From Chrysophaeum taylorii (taxonomy: Eukaryota > Sar > Pelagophyceae > Pelagomonadales > Pelagomonadaceae), in the NCBI GenBank assembly GCA_029834535.1, contig JAQMWT010000093.1, positions 62,001 to 126,000 of the forward strand: a stretch of 64,000 nucleotides of DNA, read 5' to 3'. Shown here one piece after another: positions 1 to 10,344 of this stretch (position 1 is its first letter; each line of letters opens with the position of its first letter). Position numbers and translations under genes: made by a program. A model generated the notes under the pieces. It was not told the origin of the DNA, ran no database searches, and worked only from the letters and a program-made list of their open reading frames with translations.

Positions 1-1
1 C

Positions 2-598
2 GAATTCGATTCCGAGAAGAACGCGTTCAAGGACGAGCGAGACGCGCTCGGCCTCACGAAGCTCGCCTACGCCTTTTGCGCCGGGCTCCTCGAACACCTC
101 CCCGCGATCACAGCCGTCGCGTGCCCGACGGTCAATTCCTACAAACGCTTGGTCAAGCAGGGGTCGATGTCCGGCTTTACGTGGGCGCCTCTTTTTGTCA
201 CCTACGGCGACAACAATCGCACCAACTCGATTCGCGTCCCCGCGCCCGGCCGACTCGAGCTCCGCCTCGCCGATCCCTCGTACAACCCCTACCTTGTCAG
301 CGCCCTCGTCCTCGCCGCGGGCCTCGATGGTATCGAGAAGAATCTCCATCCCGGCCCCCCGATTTCCGAGAACCTCTACGTAAAGTCGCAGGCCGACCTC
401 GACGCCGCTGGTATCAAACGACTTCCGAGGACCCTCGGCGAGGCGGTCGAGGCTTTTGCCTCGGACGACCTCGCGCGCACCACCTTCGGCCCTGCGATGC
501 ACGACGCCTTCGTCGACTTCAAGCGCAACGAGTGGCTCGATTATCTCAACCACGTCTCTGACTGGGAGAAGGCGCGCTATCTCCGCATGTTCGTCTGA
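2..598 (+). CDS. glnT: GlnT-type (class I-like 'type III') glutamine synthetase, C-terminal part
   Basis: The reading frame is open from the window edge to TGA at 596-598, so the 5' end is missing. It matches the C-terminal half of the GlnT family, enzymes that ligate ammonia (or an amine) to glutamate using ATP. Visible family blocks are VNSYKRL, the WAP segment, NNRTN with the substrate-binding Arg, RxELRLAD and NPYL, followed by AAGLDGIE and a closing [11 protein letters not shown]. The end corresponds to the normal C-terminus of the family. The closest relatives I know are bacterial GlnT proteins rather than plastid or cytosolic GSII, so a bacterial origin is likely (inference). A gamma-glutamylmethylamide synthetase role cannot be separated from glutamine synthesis by sequence alone. 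Confidence 0.9.
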   Translation, partial: EFDSEKNAFKDERDALGLTKLAYAFCAGLLEHLPAITAVACPTVNSYKRLVKQGSMSGFTWAPLFVTYGDNNRTNSIRVPAPGRLELRLADPSYNPYLVSALVLAAGLDGIEKNLHPGPPISENLYVKSQADLDAAGIKRLPRTLGEAVEAFASDDLARTTFGPAMHDAFVDFKRNEWLDYLNHVSDWEKARYLRMFV

Positions 599-813
599 TA
601 ATAATGGGTGTCGCTATGACATCCTTTTGTGTTCATTCATTCGTTTACCGCAACGACGCCTTCGAAGACGCGTCCTGTCGATACATCATCCCAAAAATTC
701 CCAATAATAATATTTTTTCTGGACAAAAAGCAGAAAGCTCCATCATCACCCTAGACGCGGTTGGTTCTTCGGAGTGTTCGGCGCAAAGCTCCAACGTTCC
801 CAGTCGAAGAATC

Positions 814-2175
814 ATGGACCCGCGGTCTGGGTACCGTCCCCGGTTCGTGTCGCTCGACGTGGTCCGTGGATTCGCGGTGCTGCTGATGATCTTGGTGGAC
901 CTCGGCGGGTCGGCTTATTCGCAAATAAACCTTTCGCCTTGGGATGGGCTGACCATCGCGGACGTGGTGGCGCCGTTTTTTCTGTTCATGGTTGGCATGT
1001 CGATCCCGCTTGCGAAGAGGTCGCCGAAGAAGGTCGCAATGCGGACGCTGGCGCTGTTCGCGCTCGGTTTGCTCTTGCAAGGGGGTGGGTTCCCCGACGA
1101 CGAGACGTACGAGTGGGGCTACGACCTCCGGCGACTCCGCGTCTGCGGAATCCTACAGCGCATCGCCTTTTGCTATGTGGTTGTCGCGGGCGTGTCGTTC
1201 GTCAAGGCAGCCGACGCGGCGCTCGTTGGCACTGCGGTGGCGGCGCAGGTCGCGTGGTTTGTCGGTTCCTACGAGACCCGCGCCGAGTCGTTTCGATTGA
1301 TCGGCGGCGGCAGCGTCGCGTGCGGCGGGATCCGGGGTGCGATGGGCCCGCGCTGCAACGCGGCGGGGGTCTACGACCGCAAGCTGTTCGGCATTCGGCA
1401 TTTGGCCCCGGGCGGCGACTACGAAAGACTTGCCGCGTGCTCGGAGTGCGCGCCGGCGAAATGTCCCCGGGACGATGCCCCCGCGTGGTGCCGGGGCGGC
1501 CACCTCGATCCCGAGGGCGCGCTCGCGAGTCTCGGGGCCCTTGTGACCACCGTTCTCGGCGCGCTCGCTTCGCGGGCGCTCCAGCGCGCGAGGAGCCGCG
1601 GCTTCGAGGTGTTTGGAGAACCTCTCGTCGTGCCGCAGATCGGCCTCCCGCCCAAGGTGCGCGTCGAGCTCGTCGTCGCCTGGTTCGGCGCCGCAGCCGT
1701 CCTCGCTATCGTCGCGGGCTGTCTGTTCGCCGCGGGAATGCCGATTAACAAGCAGCTGTGGACGCCCGCGTACGCGGCGCTCGCCGCGGCCCTGTGCCTC
1801 GGCGCGCTCGCGGTCGTTTTTCTCTCTACCGCCGACCTCGACGTGCGAGCGCCCCCCCGACGCAGTGCCGTCGTCGCACGACTGATCTTCGAGCCCTTTC
1901 GGCGCGTCGGTAGGAACGCTCTCCTATTGTTCGTGTTGGGCAAGGCGCGCGTCTTCGACGTCGTCCTCGACGCGGCCTACCTCACCACGCAAAACGGCGG
2001 TAAGTTGAACCTCGTCACGGCCGCGCGCAAAAACCTCTTCCGGAAGCACATCCACGGCTCCACAACAGCCAACGACCATGCGGCGGCCGACCTCTGCTTT
2101 GCCATCGCCGCCGTCCTGTTCTGGGCCGTCGTGGCCTGGCTCCTGGACGCCTACCGATGGTACTGGGTCATCTAG
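814..2175 (+). CDS. HGSNAT/DUF5009-like multipass membrane acyltransferase
   Basis: About 453 residues from the ATG at 814 (MDPRSGYRPRF); the frame is open upstream but that stretch is not conserved. Family marks are the N-terminal SLDVVRGFAVLLMILVD (consensus LDxxRG), LRVCGILQRIAFCYVV (LQRIA block), CNAAGVYDRKLFG, HLDPEGALASL before another membrane helix, and PINKQLWTPAYA near the C-terminus. This is the arrangement of heparan-alpha-glucosaminide N-acetyltransferase, which moves an acetyl group from cytosolic acetyl-CoA across a membrane to a luminal sugar. About ten hydrophobic helices are recognisable. In protists the acceptor is unknown, so only the family is called. It lies 215 bp after glnT on the same strand. 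Confidence 0.85.
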   Translation: MDPRSGYRPRFVSLDVVRGFAVLLMILVDLGGSAYSQINLSPWDGLTIADVVAPFFLFMVGMSIPLAKRSPKKVAMRTLALFALGLLLQGGGFPDDETYEWGYDLRRLRVCGILQRIAFCYVVVAGVSFVKAADAALVGTAVAAQVAWFVGSYETRAESFRLIGGGSVACGGIRGAMGPRCNAAGVYDRKLFGIRHLAPGGDYERLAACSECAPAKCPRDDAPAWCRGGHLDPEGALASLGALVTTVLGALASRALQRARSRGFEVFGEPLVVPQIGLPPKVRVELVVAWFGAAAVLAIVAGCLFAAGMPINKQLWTPAYAALAAALCLGALAVVFLSTADLDVRAPPRRSAVVARLIFEPFRRVGRNALLLFVLGKARVFDVVLDAAYLTTQNGGKLNLVTAARKNLFRKHIHGSTTANDHAAADLCFAIAAVLFWAVVAWLLDAYRWYWVI

Positions 2176-3012
2176 GGTTTTTCTTTTTAGATTCTTTAGT
2201 TCGACAGAACAATGTCGACTTTGTTGTTGTGTCATTCCTCCTCCTCCTGGGCACCATCCATCCTTGCGTCCCTCCTCGCGCGCTACGGGCTCCCTCCACA
2301 GCATCCTCGGTGCGCCCGGCGGCGGCATAATCCGAGTGGGTCAAGCAGCAAATATTCCCGAAGTCAATCGGTCGGTCGGTCGTCTTCGGTGAGGCTGTCG
2401 ACCCCGAGCTCTGGTCGTCGGTAAGTTCCATCGCCTCGGGGAATTCAAAGACGACGAAGCCTAGCGTGATTTTCCGAGTCGACGTTCGCCGTTTCAAGCT
2501 AAATCCTCGAGTCGGTCGTGGTCGGCGGTGTCGACAGTTTTTCCCCCGGAGCTCGTTGTTTAATTGCTCTAAGGTCTCGAGCGTCGACGAGCTCGTCGTC
2601 GGTCTTCTCCTCGATCCGATCCATACTCTTTTTTCGCCACGCGCCGCGCACAATTTATTTCTTCCTTCCTCGAGCAACTCGACGCCTTTTTCTGGGACTC
2701 TTCGACGTCCTTTTACTTCCAAAAGTCGACGTTGGGCACCCGGTCGGGATCATCAGTCATCTGGGGAGAGGCGATAACGGCGGCGGCGGCGGCGGCGATG
2801 GCTTTGACCCTCTCGCTTTGGTCGGCCTCCTCTCCCGTCATGCTGCAGCACCGGTCCGACCGCTGTCGAACTCGTCCCACGGCTTCCGCAACGACGTGCG
2901 CGCCTCCCTCGTCGAGCGGCGCCTTGGTCTCCTCGTACGCACATGCTCGAGAATGATAATAATAACTCGTGCTATTCTCGAATAATCCTTTCCTATTAAG
3001 GGTAAATATTAC
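2176..3012. other. Unassigned stretch between two + genes
   Basis: No family is recognisable. Both strands carry open frames of up to about 180 codons, but none has a conserved motif. The + strand holds an exon-like piece ending at a GTAAGT donor near 2420 (reading EWVKQQIFPKSIGRSVV before it). The - strand holds an acidic piece ending DRVPNVDFWK before TAA at 2713. A GCG repeat lies at 2778-2798. Either strand could hide a small spliced gene. Confidence 0.4.
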
Positions 3013-4806
3013 ATGCATTACGAGAGGCGGCTCGACGTGGTGCTGCCGATCACGCGGAGTCGCGATGGCGTCTGGGAGCAGCGCGCCGTGTACTCGCAGC
3101 CCGATCTCCACGAGGAGCTGATCCTGGACGTCGACGGACCGTTCGCGTCGATTGCTTCGGCGAGCGTGGAGGTTGTGCGAGTCGTGGTGTGCGGCGACCG
3201 GAACGCGGGTAAGTCGACGCTCCTGCACGCGTTGGTCAACCCGCACGACCGCGACTGGCTTCGGTTGACCTCGGTGCTCCCGGTGCTCGCGGGGGTTTTC
3301 GTGAACGCGCGGTTCGGTCCGGCGGGGTCGTTTTTGCCGCGTTTGACCCCTCCCAGAGACGAGCTGCCGTACCTCGACACGGACGTCGCGCGCACCACGC
3401 TTTTGCTAACGCGCGAGGACTTTGCTTATTTCGCCGACGAGTTCTCGCTGGGGCTCCGCCCCAGTACCGACTACGTCGCCCTCGAGCTCGTGGAGATAGG
3501 GGGGGACCACCTCGACGCGATGATGACGTCGAGCGAATCTAGGCCGCCTCTGCTCGCGGCGACCCTCGAGCGGTCGATCGAACTGGTGCGCGGGGTGTCG
3601 CGATTCGCGTATTTTGTCAATTGCGAGTCGCTTCTGCGCGACGGCGGCGCGATCGACCCATCCGAGTGGAAGCGCCTCTGCGCGCGCCTCGACTGGCTGC
3701 GAAGCGCGTCTCGCGACTTCGAGTCGACGACGGTCTTCGCTTCGCGGCTCCCGGGAGGCGCCGATCCACCGATGACCGATGACGATCGCGCGATCTTTGA
3801 GGCCATCGAGCGCGACGACGCCGGCACGCCGCTGACGTGCCGTCTCGCGACGCTTCTGGCGCCGCGCGGCGTCGTCGACGCGCGACCCGCGCGACACGTT
3901 TTCGAGTCGCACTCGACGGCCTCGGCCGTTAACGTCCCCGGCCTCGCATCGGTCCTCGTCGCGCTTCTGAGACGCCACCGATCCCCGTCCTCCATATCGC
4001 TCGTGGACCAGCGCCTCTTCGCGTGCGCCGCGGCGGCGACGTCGCGCGTCGAAGACGGCGAGTTCGCGCCGTGGATCGATTCGGAACGCTTCGCGCGCGA
4101 TGGACCCGCCGGCTGCTGCGCCGCACACATCGCTCTCGCTGGCTTCGCCGAGGCCGCCCGCGCCCTTTGCAACCGCGGCGCTCTGATCGAACACGCCCGC
4201 GACTGCCACGCCGCAATCGTCGTCGAGTGCGACGGCTTCCTCCTCGCGCCGGAAGCGCTCGGCCTCCGCCGCGAGGAGGAACCGCCCGCGTCGTTGACGC
4301 CCCTCCCAGCGGACAGCGTCGTTATTTTCAAGGGACCCACCGCAACACGTCCGGACGACGCTCCTTTTGCCGTCCGCGCTCCCCTCTTCCCCCCGCTCCG
4401 CCGCCTCCTCGCGCGATGCGTCCAACACCGACTCCTCTTCTCCGACGACGGCGGCGCCCTCCCGGAAGCCCTCGCCGACGACCTCCGAGCAACAACTCTC
4501 CAGCTCGATAGAGCGCTCTCGGAAGCGCTCTCCGCCCTCTCTGCCGACGCGCTCTCCGCGCATCGCCTCCTCTGGCTCGCGGAGGACCGACTCCTCGTCG
4601 ACCGCATCGCTTCGCCGCGAAAAAGCGAGAGGCGCCGCGTCCGCGTCGCGCTCCCTCGTCTGCCAGACACCGCACGCGCGGCCCTCGCCGCATTGGACGC
4701 GCAACGCCAAAAGCGACGTCACGACCTCGCTCCTCCTGGCTACCCGACGACGACGGATGTTGACGTCCTTTTTTTTTTTACTGTTGCGGCGTCGTCTTCT
4801 TTGTGA
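3013..4806 (+). CDS. P-loop (GTPase-like) protein of unknown function
   Basis: 597 residues from the ATG at 3013. A Walker A loop, GDRNAGKST, lies near residue 63 after a beta strand (VEVVRVVVCG), as in small GTPases. LELVEIGGDHLD further on looks like the strand-plus-glycine region that follows switch II. No clear NKxD base-recognition motif is visible, so nucleotide preference is uncertain. The remaining ~350 residues are alanine/leucine/arginine-rich with no recognised domain. The last ~20 codons run through a T10 tract and are hydrophobic; the true 3' end could differ if an intron lies there. Codon use is like that of neighbouring genes. Confidence 0.7.
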   Translation: MHYERRLDVVLPITRSRDGVWEQRAVYSQPDLHEELILDVDGPFASIASASVEVVRVVVCGDRNAGKSTLLHALVNPHDRDWLRLTSVLPVLAGVFVNARFGPAGSFLPRLTPPRDELPYLDTDVARTTLLLTREDFAYFADEFSLGLRPSTDYVALELVEIGGDHLDAMMTSSESRPPLLAATLERSIELVRGVSRFAYFVNCESLLRDGGAIDPSEWKRLCARLDWLRSASRDFESTTVFASRLPGGADPPMTDDDRAIFEAIERDDAGTPLTCRLATLLAPRGVVDARPARHVFESHSTASAVNVPGLASVLVALLRRHRSPSSISLVDQRLFACAAAATSRVEDGEFAPWIDSERFARDGPAGCCAAHIALAGFAEAARALCNRGALIEHARDCHAAIVVECDGFLLAPEALGLRREEEPPASLTPLPADSVVIFKGPTATRPDDAPFAVRAPLFPPLRRLLARCVQHRLLFSDDGGALPEALADDLRATTLQLDRALSEALSALSADALSAHRLLWLAEDRLLVDRIASPRKSERRRVRVALPRLPDTARAALAALDAQRQKRRHDLAPPGYPTTTDVDVLFFFTVAASSSL

Positions 4807-4897
4807 ACTTGCACCTGCAGGCAAAAAAGGACGACGCAGTGGCAAGACCCCGCGCGAAGTAGATTACCAAACAGCCTCTTTCGGCCATTGCGCCGCG

Positions 4898-4928
<31 letters not shown>

Positions 4929-5234
4929 TCGCAGCGGGGACGTGGGCGTGGAAAGTGGCTGCGCGAACTTCACCGGCCCAAGTGCGCCGCATCCACCGCG
5001 AGTGGGTTTGGGATCGCCAACGCCCTGGGCCGGGCGCGCTGTGCCCTCTCAGCCGTGTTGCCGCGTCGGTCAGCTCCACCCTTTGACGGCCCAACAGGAC
5101 GTTCGCACAATAATCCTCTGGCGCCAGCCGTCCGCCCCCAAAAATGAATGACATAAGCAGAATTAAAAACCCTCATTCCTATTCTTTCTGTTCTCCTCCT
5201 TGAACTTTGAGGCGGCGCGCGTGATGCGCGTCTG
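4807..5234. other. Intergenic stretch with a GCGACG repeat; possible small - strand ORF
   Basis: A (GCGACG)n-like run lies at about 4893-4930. On the - strand an open frame from ATG at 5154 to 4864 encodes 96 residues beginning MSFIFGGGRLAPEDYCANVL and ending in an arginine run made by the repeat. The start region looks protein-like, but no homologue is recognised and the C-terminal half is low complexity. Nothing else is seen. Confidence 0.3.
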
Positions 5235-5951
5235 ATGGTGGTGGCCTTTGCGCTTTCGGCGCTGTGGACACGATCCTTTCGCAGCAGCAAAGCGGTTTCG
5301 TTGGGTCGAAGCATGGGAGGAGAAGATGAAGAAGTGCGCCTCAGGTACGATCGACCCTTGGGGTCGTCGTCGCGTCCCGAGTTTTGTGTCTTGGCGTACG
5401 GCGATAGTCTGACGGCGGGGTACCATGCCGGCGGATTTCGATTTTCGCCGTACGCGAGGAGTCTCGAGACGTCACAGCTGCTCTGCGACCATCTCGGTCT
5501 TTCGGGTTGGACGGCGACTCAAATGGTGATGGCGGGATCGTTGGCTTCGACGCTCTCTGGCGCGGCCGATGGCGCCTTTCGGTACGACCTCGCAATCATC
5601 ATGGCCGGGACCAACGACTTGGGATCGGGTGACGGCGAGGCCATCGCGCGCCAGGTCTGGAAATTGCATCGGAGTGCGCACGAACTCGGCGTTCGGACGC
5701 TCGGCGTCGGCGTACCGGGATCGTTTGCCCAGCAACGCCTCGAATATGTACGCACCTGCGCCGAGACCTTCAACCGCAGCCTCGAAGGGCTGTGCGCGAA
5801 CGAGCCTCTCGCATCCTACGTCGCGTGTCCGGTCGAGTTCTCCGAGACGAGCAGATTCTGGGAGGCAGACGGGCTCCACATGTCGCGTGCGGGCTATGAG
5901 GCGCTCGGGAGAGCCCTACGACCGCACGTTCTCGCGACCCTGCGGTCATGA
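5235..5951 (+). CDS. SGNH/GDSL-family hydrolase
   Basis: 238 residues. Block I is YGDSLTAGY with the nucleophile Ser58, block III is AGTNDLGSG, and block V is DGLHMSRAGY with the Asp-His pair. These complete the SGNH catalytic set, so an active esterase or lipase is likely; the substrate cannot be told. Length fits a single-domain GDSL enzyme. The second ATG (5313, MGGEDEE) may be the real start because the first 26 residues are not conserved, although they could serve as a targeting leader. The gene is followed at once by microsatellites and the helicase-fragment array. Confidence 0.88.
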   Translation: MVVAFALSALWTRSFRSSKAVSLGRSMGGEDEEVRLRYDRPLGSSSRPEFCVLAYGDSLTAGYHAGGFRFSPYARSLETSQLLCDHLGLSGWTATQMVMAGSLASTLSGAADGAFRYDLAIIMAGTNDLGSGDGEAIARQVWKLHRSAHELGVRTLGVGVPGSFAQQRLEYVRTCAETFNRSLEGLCANEPLASYVACPVEFSETSRFWEADGLHMSRAGYEALGRALRPHVLATLRS

Positions 5952-6011
5952 AGAAGAACAAACAGGGGAAAGTCCTTCTTTCCTCTTGTTGTTCTCGGGA
6001 GGACCGAGCTT

Positions 6012-6105
6012 TACGTCGTCGTCGTCGTCGTCGTCGTCGTAGAGATCGTGAGCCGCTGGTCCGTCTCTACTGCCGATCCGATCATCGGCCACCGAACGGA
6101 CACTG

Positions 6106-6164
<59 letters not shown>

Positions 6165-6190
6165 TTTGTTTATTTATTTATTTTTATTTA
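6012..6190. repeat. Microsatellites (CGT)n and (TTTA)n
   Basis: A CGT run occupies about 6015-6041. About 22 copies of TTTA, with one TTTG variant, run from about 6104 to 6190. They abut the first unit of the tandem array. Confidence 0.9.
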
Positions 6191-6191
6191 T

Positions 6192-7258
6192 CCTAACTAC
6201 TAATCGACAGATGTTTGTCTGTCTGTTTGTTTGTTTGTTTGTTTGTTTGTTTGTCCCTCGATTTAGGGTAAGGATCAGGTAGGCGCGAGAGTAAGGATCA
6301 GGTAGGCGCGAGAGCCAGACAGTGATCCTCCAAGCCGTCTACGGCGACCTCGCAGACTATTTCCACGACCCGCGGCGGCTCTTTCAGCGCGCCATTCTCA
6401 CGCCCCGTCGAAACGATGTTGTCGATGCTGACAACGCGCGCATGACCGCGGCCCTTTTTTCCCCGGAGACGAGGCGTCGGAGTTCTTTTCGGCCGACTAG
6501 GTTGGGTCGGAAGACGACGCCTCGCTCTTTACAGTAGAGTTTTCAACTCCCTGACAACCAACGGCATGCTGACTTTGATCGCGAGCTTAAAGTCTTCGCA
6601 ACCTCGACCCGTCGCACGGCCACTGCAACGGTACCAGATACATGATCGATCGTGTCGTTGTCACCGAGGCTCCTCCAACCTGTATCCCGTAAGGCCCGCC
6701 GACGCCAAACGATCACCAAGAGCCAGGGCCAGACGCCCCGCGAGGTCGGCGTCCTCTTGGCGAAGCCCGTCTTCTGCCACGTCCAGCTCTACGTGGCTCT
6801 CTGTCGATCGGCAACCCCGAGGATATCCTCTTCTGAGTCGACGACTCCACCCTACCCCACACGTGCTGCGCAATACCGATAAGCCCCCTCCCGGCGTCTA
6901 CACGCGCACTGTAGGTGAACTTACTGGGACCAGGTGAACTTACTGGGGTTTGAGATTGGGACTAGGTGAACTTAGTGACCAGGTGAACTTACTGGGACCA
7001 AGTGAACTTACTGGGGTTTTTAGAGTGAACGCAAAGGCTAGCGGCGTGTACGGATCAAAGCAGCTTAGATTGGCGGAGGTGAGAGCGACGAGCTCGAAGG
7101 AGAGTGGGGTGAGTGGATGTGAGCACGAGTGGGCTTACGCCGAACTTACTGGGGTTAGAGATTGGGACTAGGTGAACTTACTGGGACCAGGTGAACTTAC
7201 TGGGGTTAGAGATTGGGACCAGGTGAACTTACTGGCGAACTTACTGGCCTGCACTTGT
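6192..7258 (+). repeat. Array unit 1
   Basis: Begins CCTAACTACTAATCGACAG, then a GTCT/GTTT microsatellite, then a direct duplication of TAAGGATCAGGTAGGCGCGAG. The helicase fragment occupies about 6322-6895 and the GTGAACTTACTGG minisatellite about 6913-7250. This is the longest unit. Confidence 0.9.
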
Positions 7259-8292
7259 CCTAACTACTAATCGACAGATGTTTGTCTGTCTGTTTGTTTG
7301 TTTGTCTGTCTCTCTGTTTGTCCCTCGATTTAGGGTAAGGATCAGGTAGGCGCGAGAGTAAGGATCAGGTAGGCGCGAGAGCCAGACAGTGATCCTCCAA
7401 GCCGTCTACGGCGACCTCGCAGACTATTTCCACGACCCGCGGCGGCTCTTTCAGCGCGCCATTCTCACGCCCCGTCGAAACGATGTTGTCGATGCTGACA
7501 ACGCGCGCATGACCGCGGCCTTTTTTTTTCCCGAAGACGAGGCGTCGGAGTTCTTTTCGGCTGACTAGGCTGGGTCGGAAGACGACGCCTCGCTCTTTAT
7601 AGTCGAGTTTTCAACTCCCTGACAACCAACGGCATGCTGACTTTGATCGCGAGCTTAAAGTCTTCGCAACCTCGACCCGTCGCACGGCCACTGCAACGGT
7701 ACCAGATACATGATCGATAGTGTCGTTGTCACCGAGGCTCCTCCAACCTGTATCCCGTAAGGCCCGCCGACGCCAAACGATCACCAAGAGCCAGGGCCAG
7801 ACGCCCCGCGAGGTCGGCGTCCTCTTGGCGAAGCCCGTCTTCTGCCACGTCCAGCTCTACGTGGCTCTCTGTCGATCGGCAACCCCGAGGATATCCTCTT
7901 CTGAGTCGACGACTCCACCCTACCCCACACGTGCTGCGCAATACCGATAAGCCCCCTCCCGGCGTCTACACGCGCACTGTAGGTGAACTTACTGGGACCA
8001 GGTGAACTTACTGGGGTTTGAGATTGGGACTAGGTGAACTGAGTGACCAGGTGAAACTGGGACCAGGTGAACATACTGGGGTTTTAGAGTAAAGGGTTTT
8101 TAGAGTAAACTCAAAGGTTGGCGGCGCGTGCGGATCAAAGCAGCTTAGATTGGCGGAGGCGAGAGCGACGAGCTCAAAGGAGTTGGTGTGAGCTAGGTGA
8201 ACTTACTGACCAGGTGAACTTAACAGAAACAGGTGAACTTAGTAGGGTTAGAGATTGGGAGTAGGTGAACTTACTGGCCTGCACTTGTTTAT
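7259..8292 (+). repeat. Array unit 2
   Basis: Same order as unit 1: CCTAACTACTAATCGACAG, GTCT/GTTT run, duplicated 24-mer and helicase fragment (about 7389-7962). The minisatellite then degenerates in places (GTGAACTGAGTGACC). Confidence 0.9.
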
Positions 8293-8316
8293 CCTAACTA
8301 CTAATCGACAGATGTT

Positions 8317-8347
<31 letters not shown>

Positions 8348-9323
8348 TTGTCCCTCGATTTAGGGTAAGGATCAGGTAGGCGCGAGAGTAAGGATCAGGT
8401 AGGCGCGAGAGCCAGACAGTGATCCTCCAAGCCGTCTACGGCGACCTCGCAGACTATTTCCACGACCCGCGGCGGCTCTTTCAGCGCGCCATTCTCACGC
8501 CCCGTCGAAACGATGTTGTCGATGCTGACAACGCGCGCATGACCGCGGCCTTTTTCCCGGAGACGAGGCGTCGGAGTTCTTTTCGGCTGACTAGGCTGGG
8601 TCGGAAGACGACGCCTCGCTCTTTATAGTCGAGTTTTCAACTCCCTGACAACCAACGGCATGCTGACTTTGATCGCGAGCTTAAAGTCTTCGCAACCTCG
8701 ACCCGTCGCACGGCCACTGCAACGGTACCAGATACATGATCGATCGTGTCGTTGTCACCGAGGCTCCTCCAACCTGTATCCCGTAAGGCCCGCCGACGCC
8801 AAACGATCACCAAGAGCCAGGGCCAGACGCCCCGCGAGGTCGGCGTCCTCTTCCCAAGCCCGTCTTCTGCCACGTCCAGCTCTACGTGGCTCTCTGTCGA
8901 TCGGCAACCCCGAGGATATCCTCTTCTGAGTCGACGACTCCACCCTACCCCACACGTGCTGCGCAATACCGATAAGCCCCCTCCCGGCGTCTACACGCGC
9001 ACTGTAGGTGAACTTACTGGGACCAGGTGAACTTACTGGGGTTTGAGATTGGGACTAGGTGAACTGAGTGACCAGGTGAAACTGGGACCAGGTGAACATA
9101 CTGGGGTTTTTAGTAAAGGGTATTTAGAGTAAACTCAAAGGTTGGCGGCGCGTGCGGATCAAAGCAGCTTAGATTGGCGGAGGCGAGAGCGACGAGCTCA
9201 AAGGAGTTGGTGTGAGCTGGGTGAACTTACTGGCCAGGTGAACTTATATGAAACTTACTGGGACCAGGTGAACTTACTGGGGTTAGAGATTGGGACTAGG
9301 TGAACTTACTGGCCTGCACTTGT
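8293..9323 (+). repeat. Array unit 3
   Basis: Same layout; helicase fragment about 8419-8990. It shares the GTGAACTGAGTGACCAGGTGAAACTGG variant with units 2 and 4, so units 2-4 are closer to one another than to unit 1 in the 3' portion. Confidence 0.9.
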
Positions 9324-10344
9324 CCTAACTACTAATCGACAGATGTTTGTCTGTCTGTCTGTCTGTCTGTCCCTCGATTTAGGGTAAGGATCAGGTAGGC
9401 GCGAGAGTAAGGATCAGGTAGGCGCGAGAGCCAGACAGTGATCCTCCAAGCCGTCTACGGCGACCTCGCAGACTATTTCCACGACCCGCGGCGGCTCTTT
9501 CAGCGCGCCATTCTCACGCCCCGTCGAAACGATGTTGTCGATGCTGACAACGCGCGCATGACCGCGGCCTTTCCCGGAGACGAGGCGTCGGAGTTCTTTT
9601 CGGCTGACTAGGCTGGGTCGGAAGACGACGCCTCGCTCTTTACAGTAGAGTTTTCAACTCCCTGACAACCAACGGCATGCTGACTTTGATCGCGAGCTTA
9701 AAGTCTTCGCAACCTCGACCCGTCGCACGGCCACTGCAACGGTACCAGATACATGATCGATCGTGTCGTTGTCACCGAGGCTCCTCCAACCTGTATCGCT
9801 TAAGGCCCGCCTACGCCAAACGATCACCAAGAGCCAGGGTCAGACGCCCCGCGAGGTCGGCGTCCTCTTTCCCAAGCCCGTCTTCTGCCACGTCCAGCTC
9901 TACGTGGCTCTCTGTCGATCGGCATCCCCTAGGAGATATACTCATCTGGGTCGACGACTCCACCCTACCCCACACGTGCTGCGCAATACCGATAAGCCCC
10001 CTCCCGGCGTCTACACGCGCACTGTAGGTGGACTTACTGGGACCACGTGAACTTACTGGGGTGTGAGATTGGGACTAGGTGAACTGAGTGACCAAGTGAA
10101 ACTGGGACCAGGTGAACATACTGGGGTTTTTAGAGTAAAGGGTTTTTAGAGTAAACTCAAAGGTTGGCGGCGCGTGCGGATCAAAGCAGCTTAGATTGGC
10201 GGAGGCGAGAGCGGCGAGCTCAAAGGAGTTGGTGTGAGCTAGGTGAACTTACTGACCAGGTGAACTTATATGAAACTTACTGGGACCAGGTGAACTTACT
10301 GGGGTTAGAGATTGGGACTAGGTGAACTTACTGGCCTGCACTTG
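9324..10344 (+). repeat. Array unit 4
   Basis: Same layout; helicase fragment about 9438-10012. It has private changes, such as the stretch near 9927-9950 that here reads GDILIWVDDSTLPHT, closer to the expected helicase sequence. The unit ends GGCCTGCACTTG and then enters unique sequence. Confidence 0.9.

Larger units (their letters stand above)
6192..10344 (+). mobile_element. Tandem array of four decayed Helitron/Pif1-type helicase fragments
   Basis: Four head-to-tail units start at 6192, 7259, 8293 and 9324 (lengths about 1067, 1034, 1031 and 1021 bp). Each contains, in + orientation and in broken frames, the C-terminal part of a Pif1-like helicase of the kind carried by Helitrons. The first piece reads VYGDLADYFHDP...RAILTPRRNDV. 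The last piece reads ITKSQGQT...PVFCHVQLYVALCR, corresponding to helicase motifs V and VI. None encodes an intact protein, and no Rep domain lies in the window. A T-tract in the middle of the fragment varies in length among copies. Each unit ends in a GTGAACTTACTGG minisatellite. A Helitron source is inference; the helicase identity itself is clear. Confidence 0.8.

Noticed and set aside
4864-5154. Small - strand protein MSFIFGGGRLAPEDY as a certain gene
   Set aside because: Half of it is a low-complexity Arg run from a GCGACG repeat, and no family is recognised; kept only as a note.
5952-6190. CRISPR-like regular repeats
   Set aside because: They are simple TTTA and CGT microsatellites with no spacers, in a eukaryotic genome.
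6322-6537. Short open frames in each array unit as functional genes
   Set aside because: They are pieces of one broken helicase frame; stops and T-tract length changes differ among copies.
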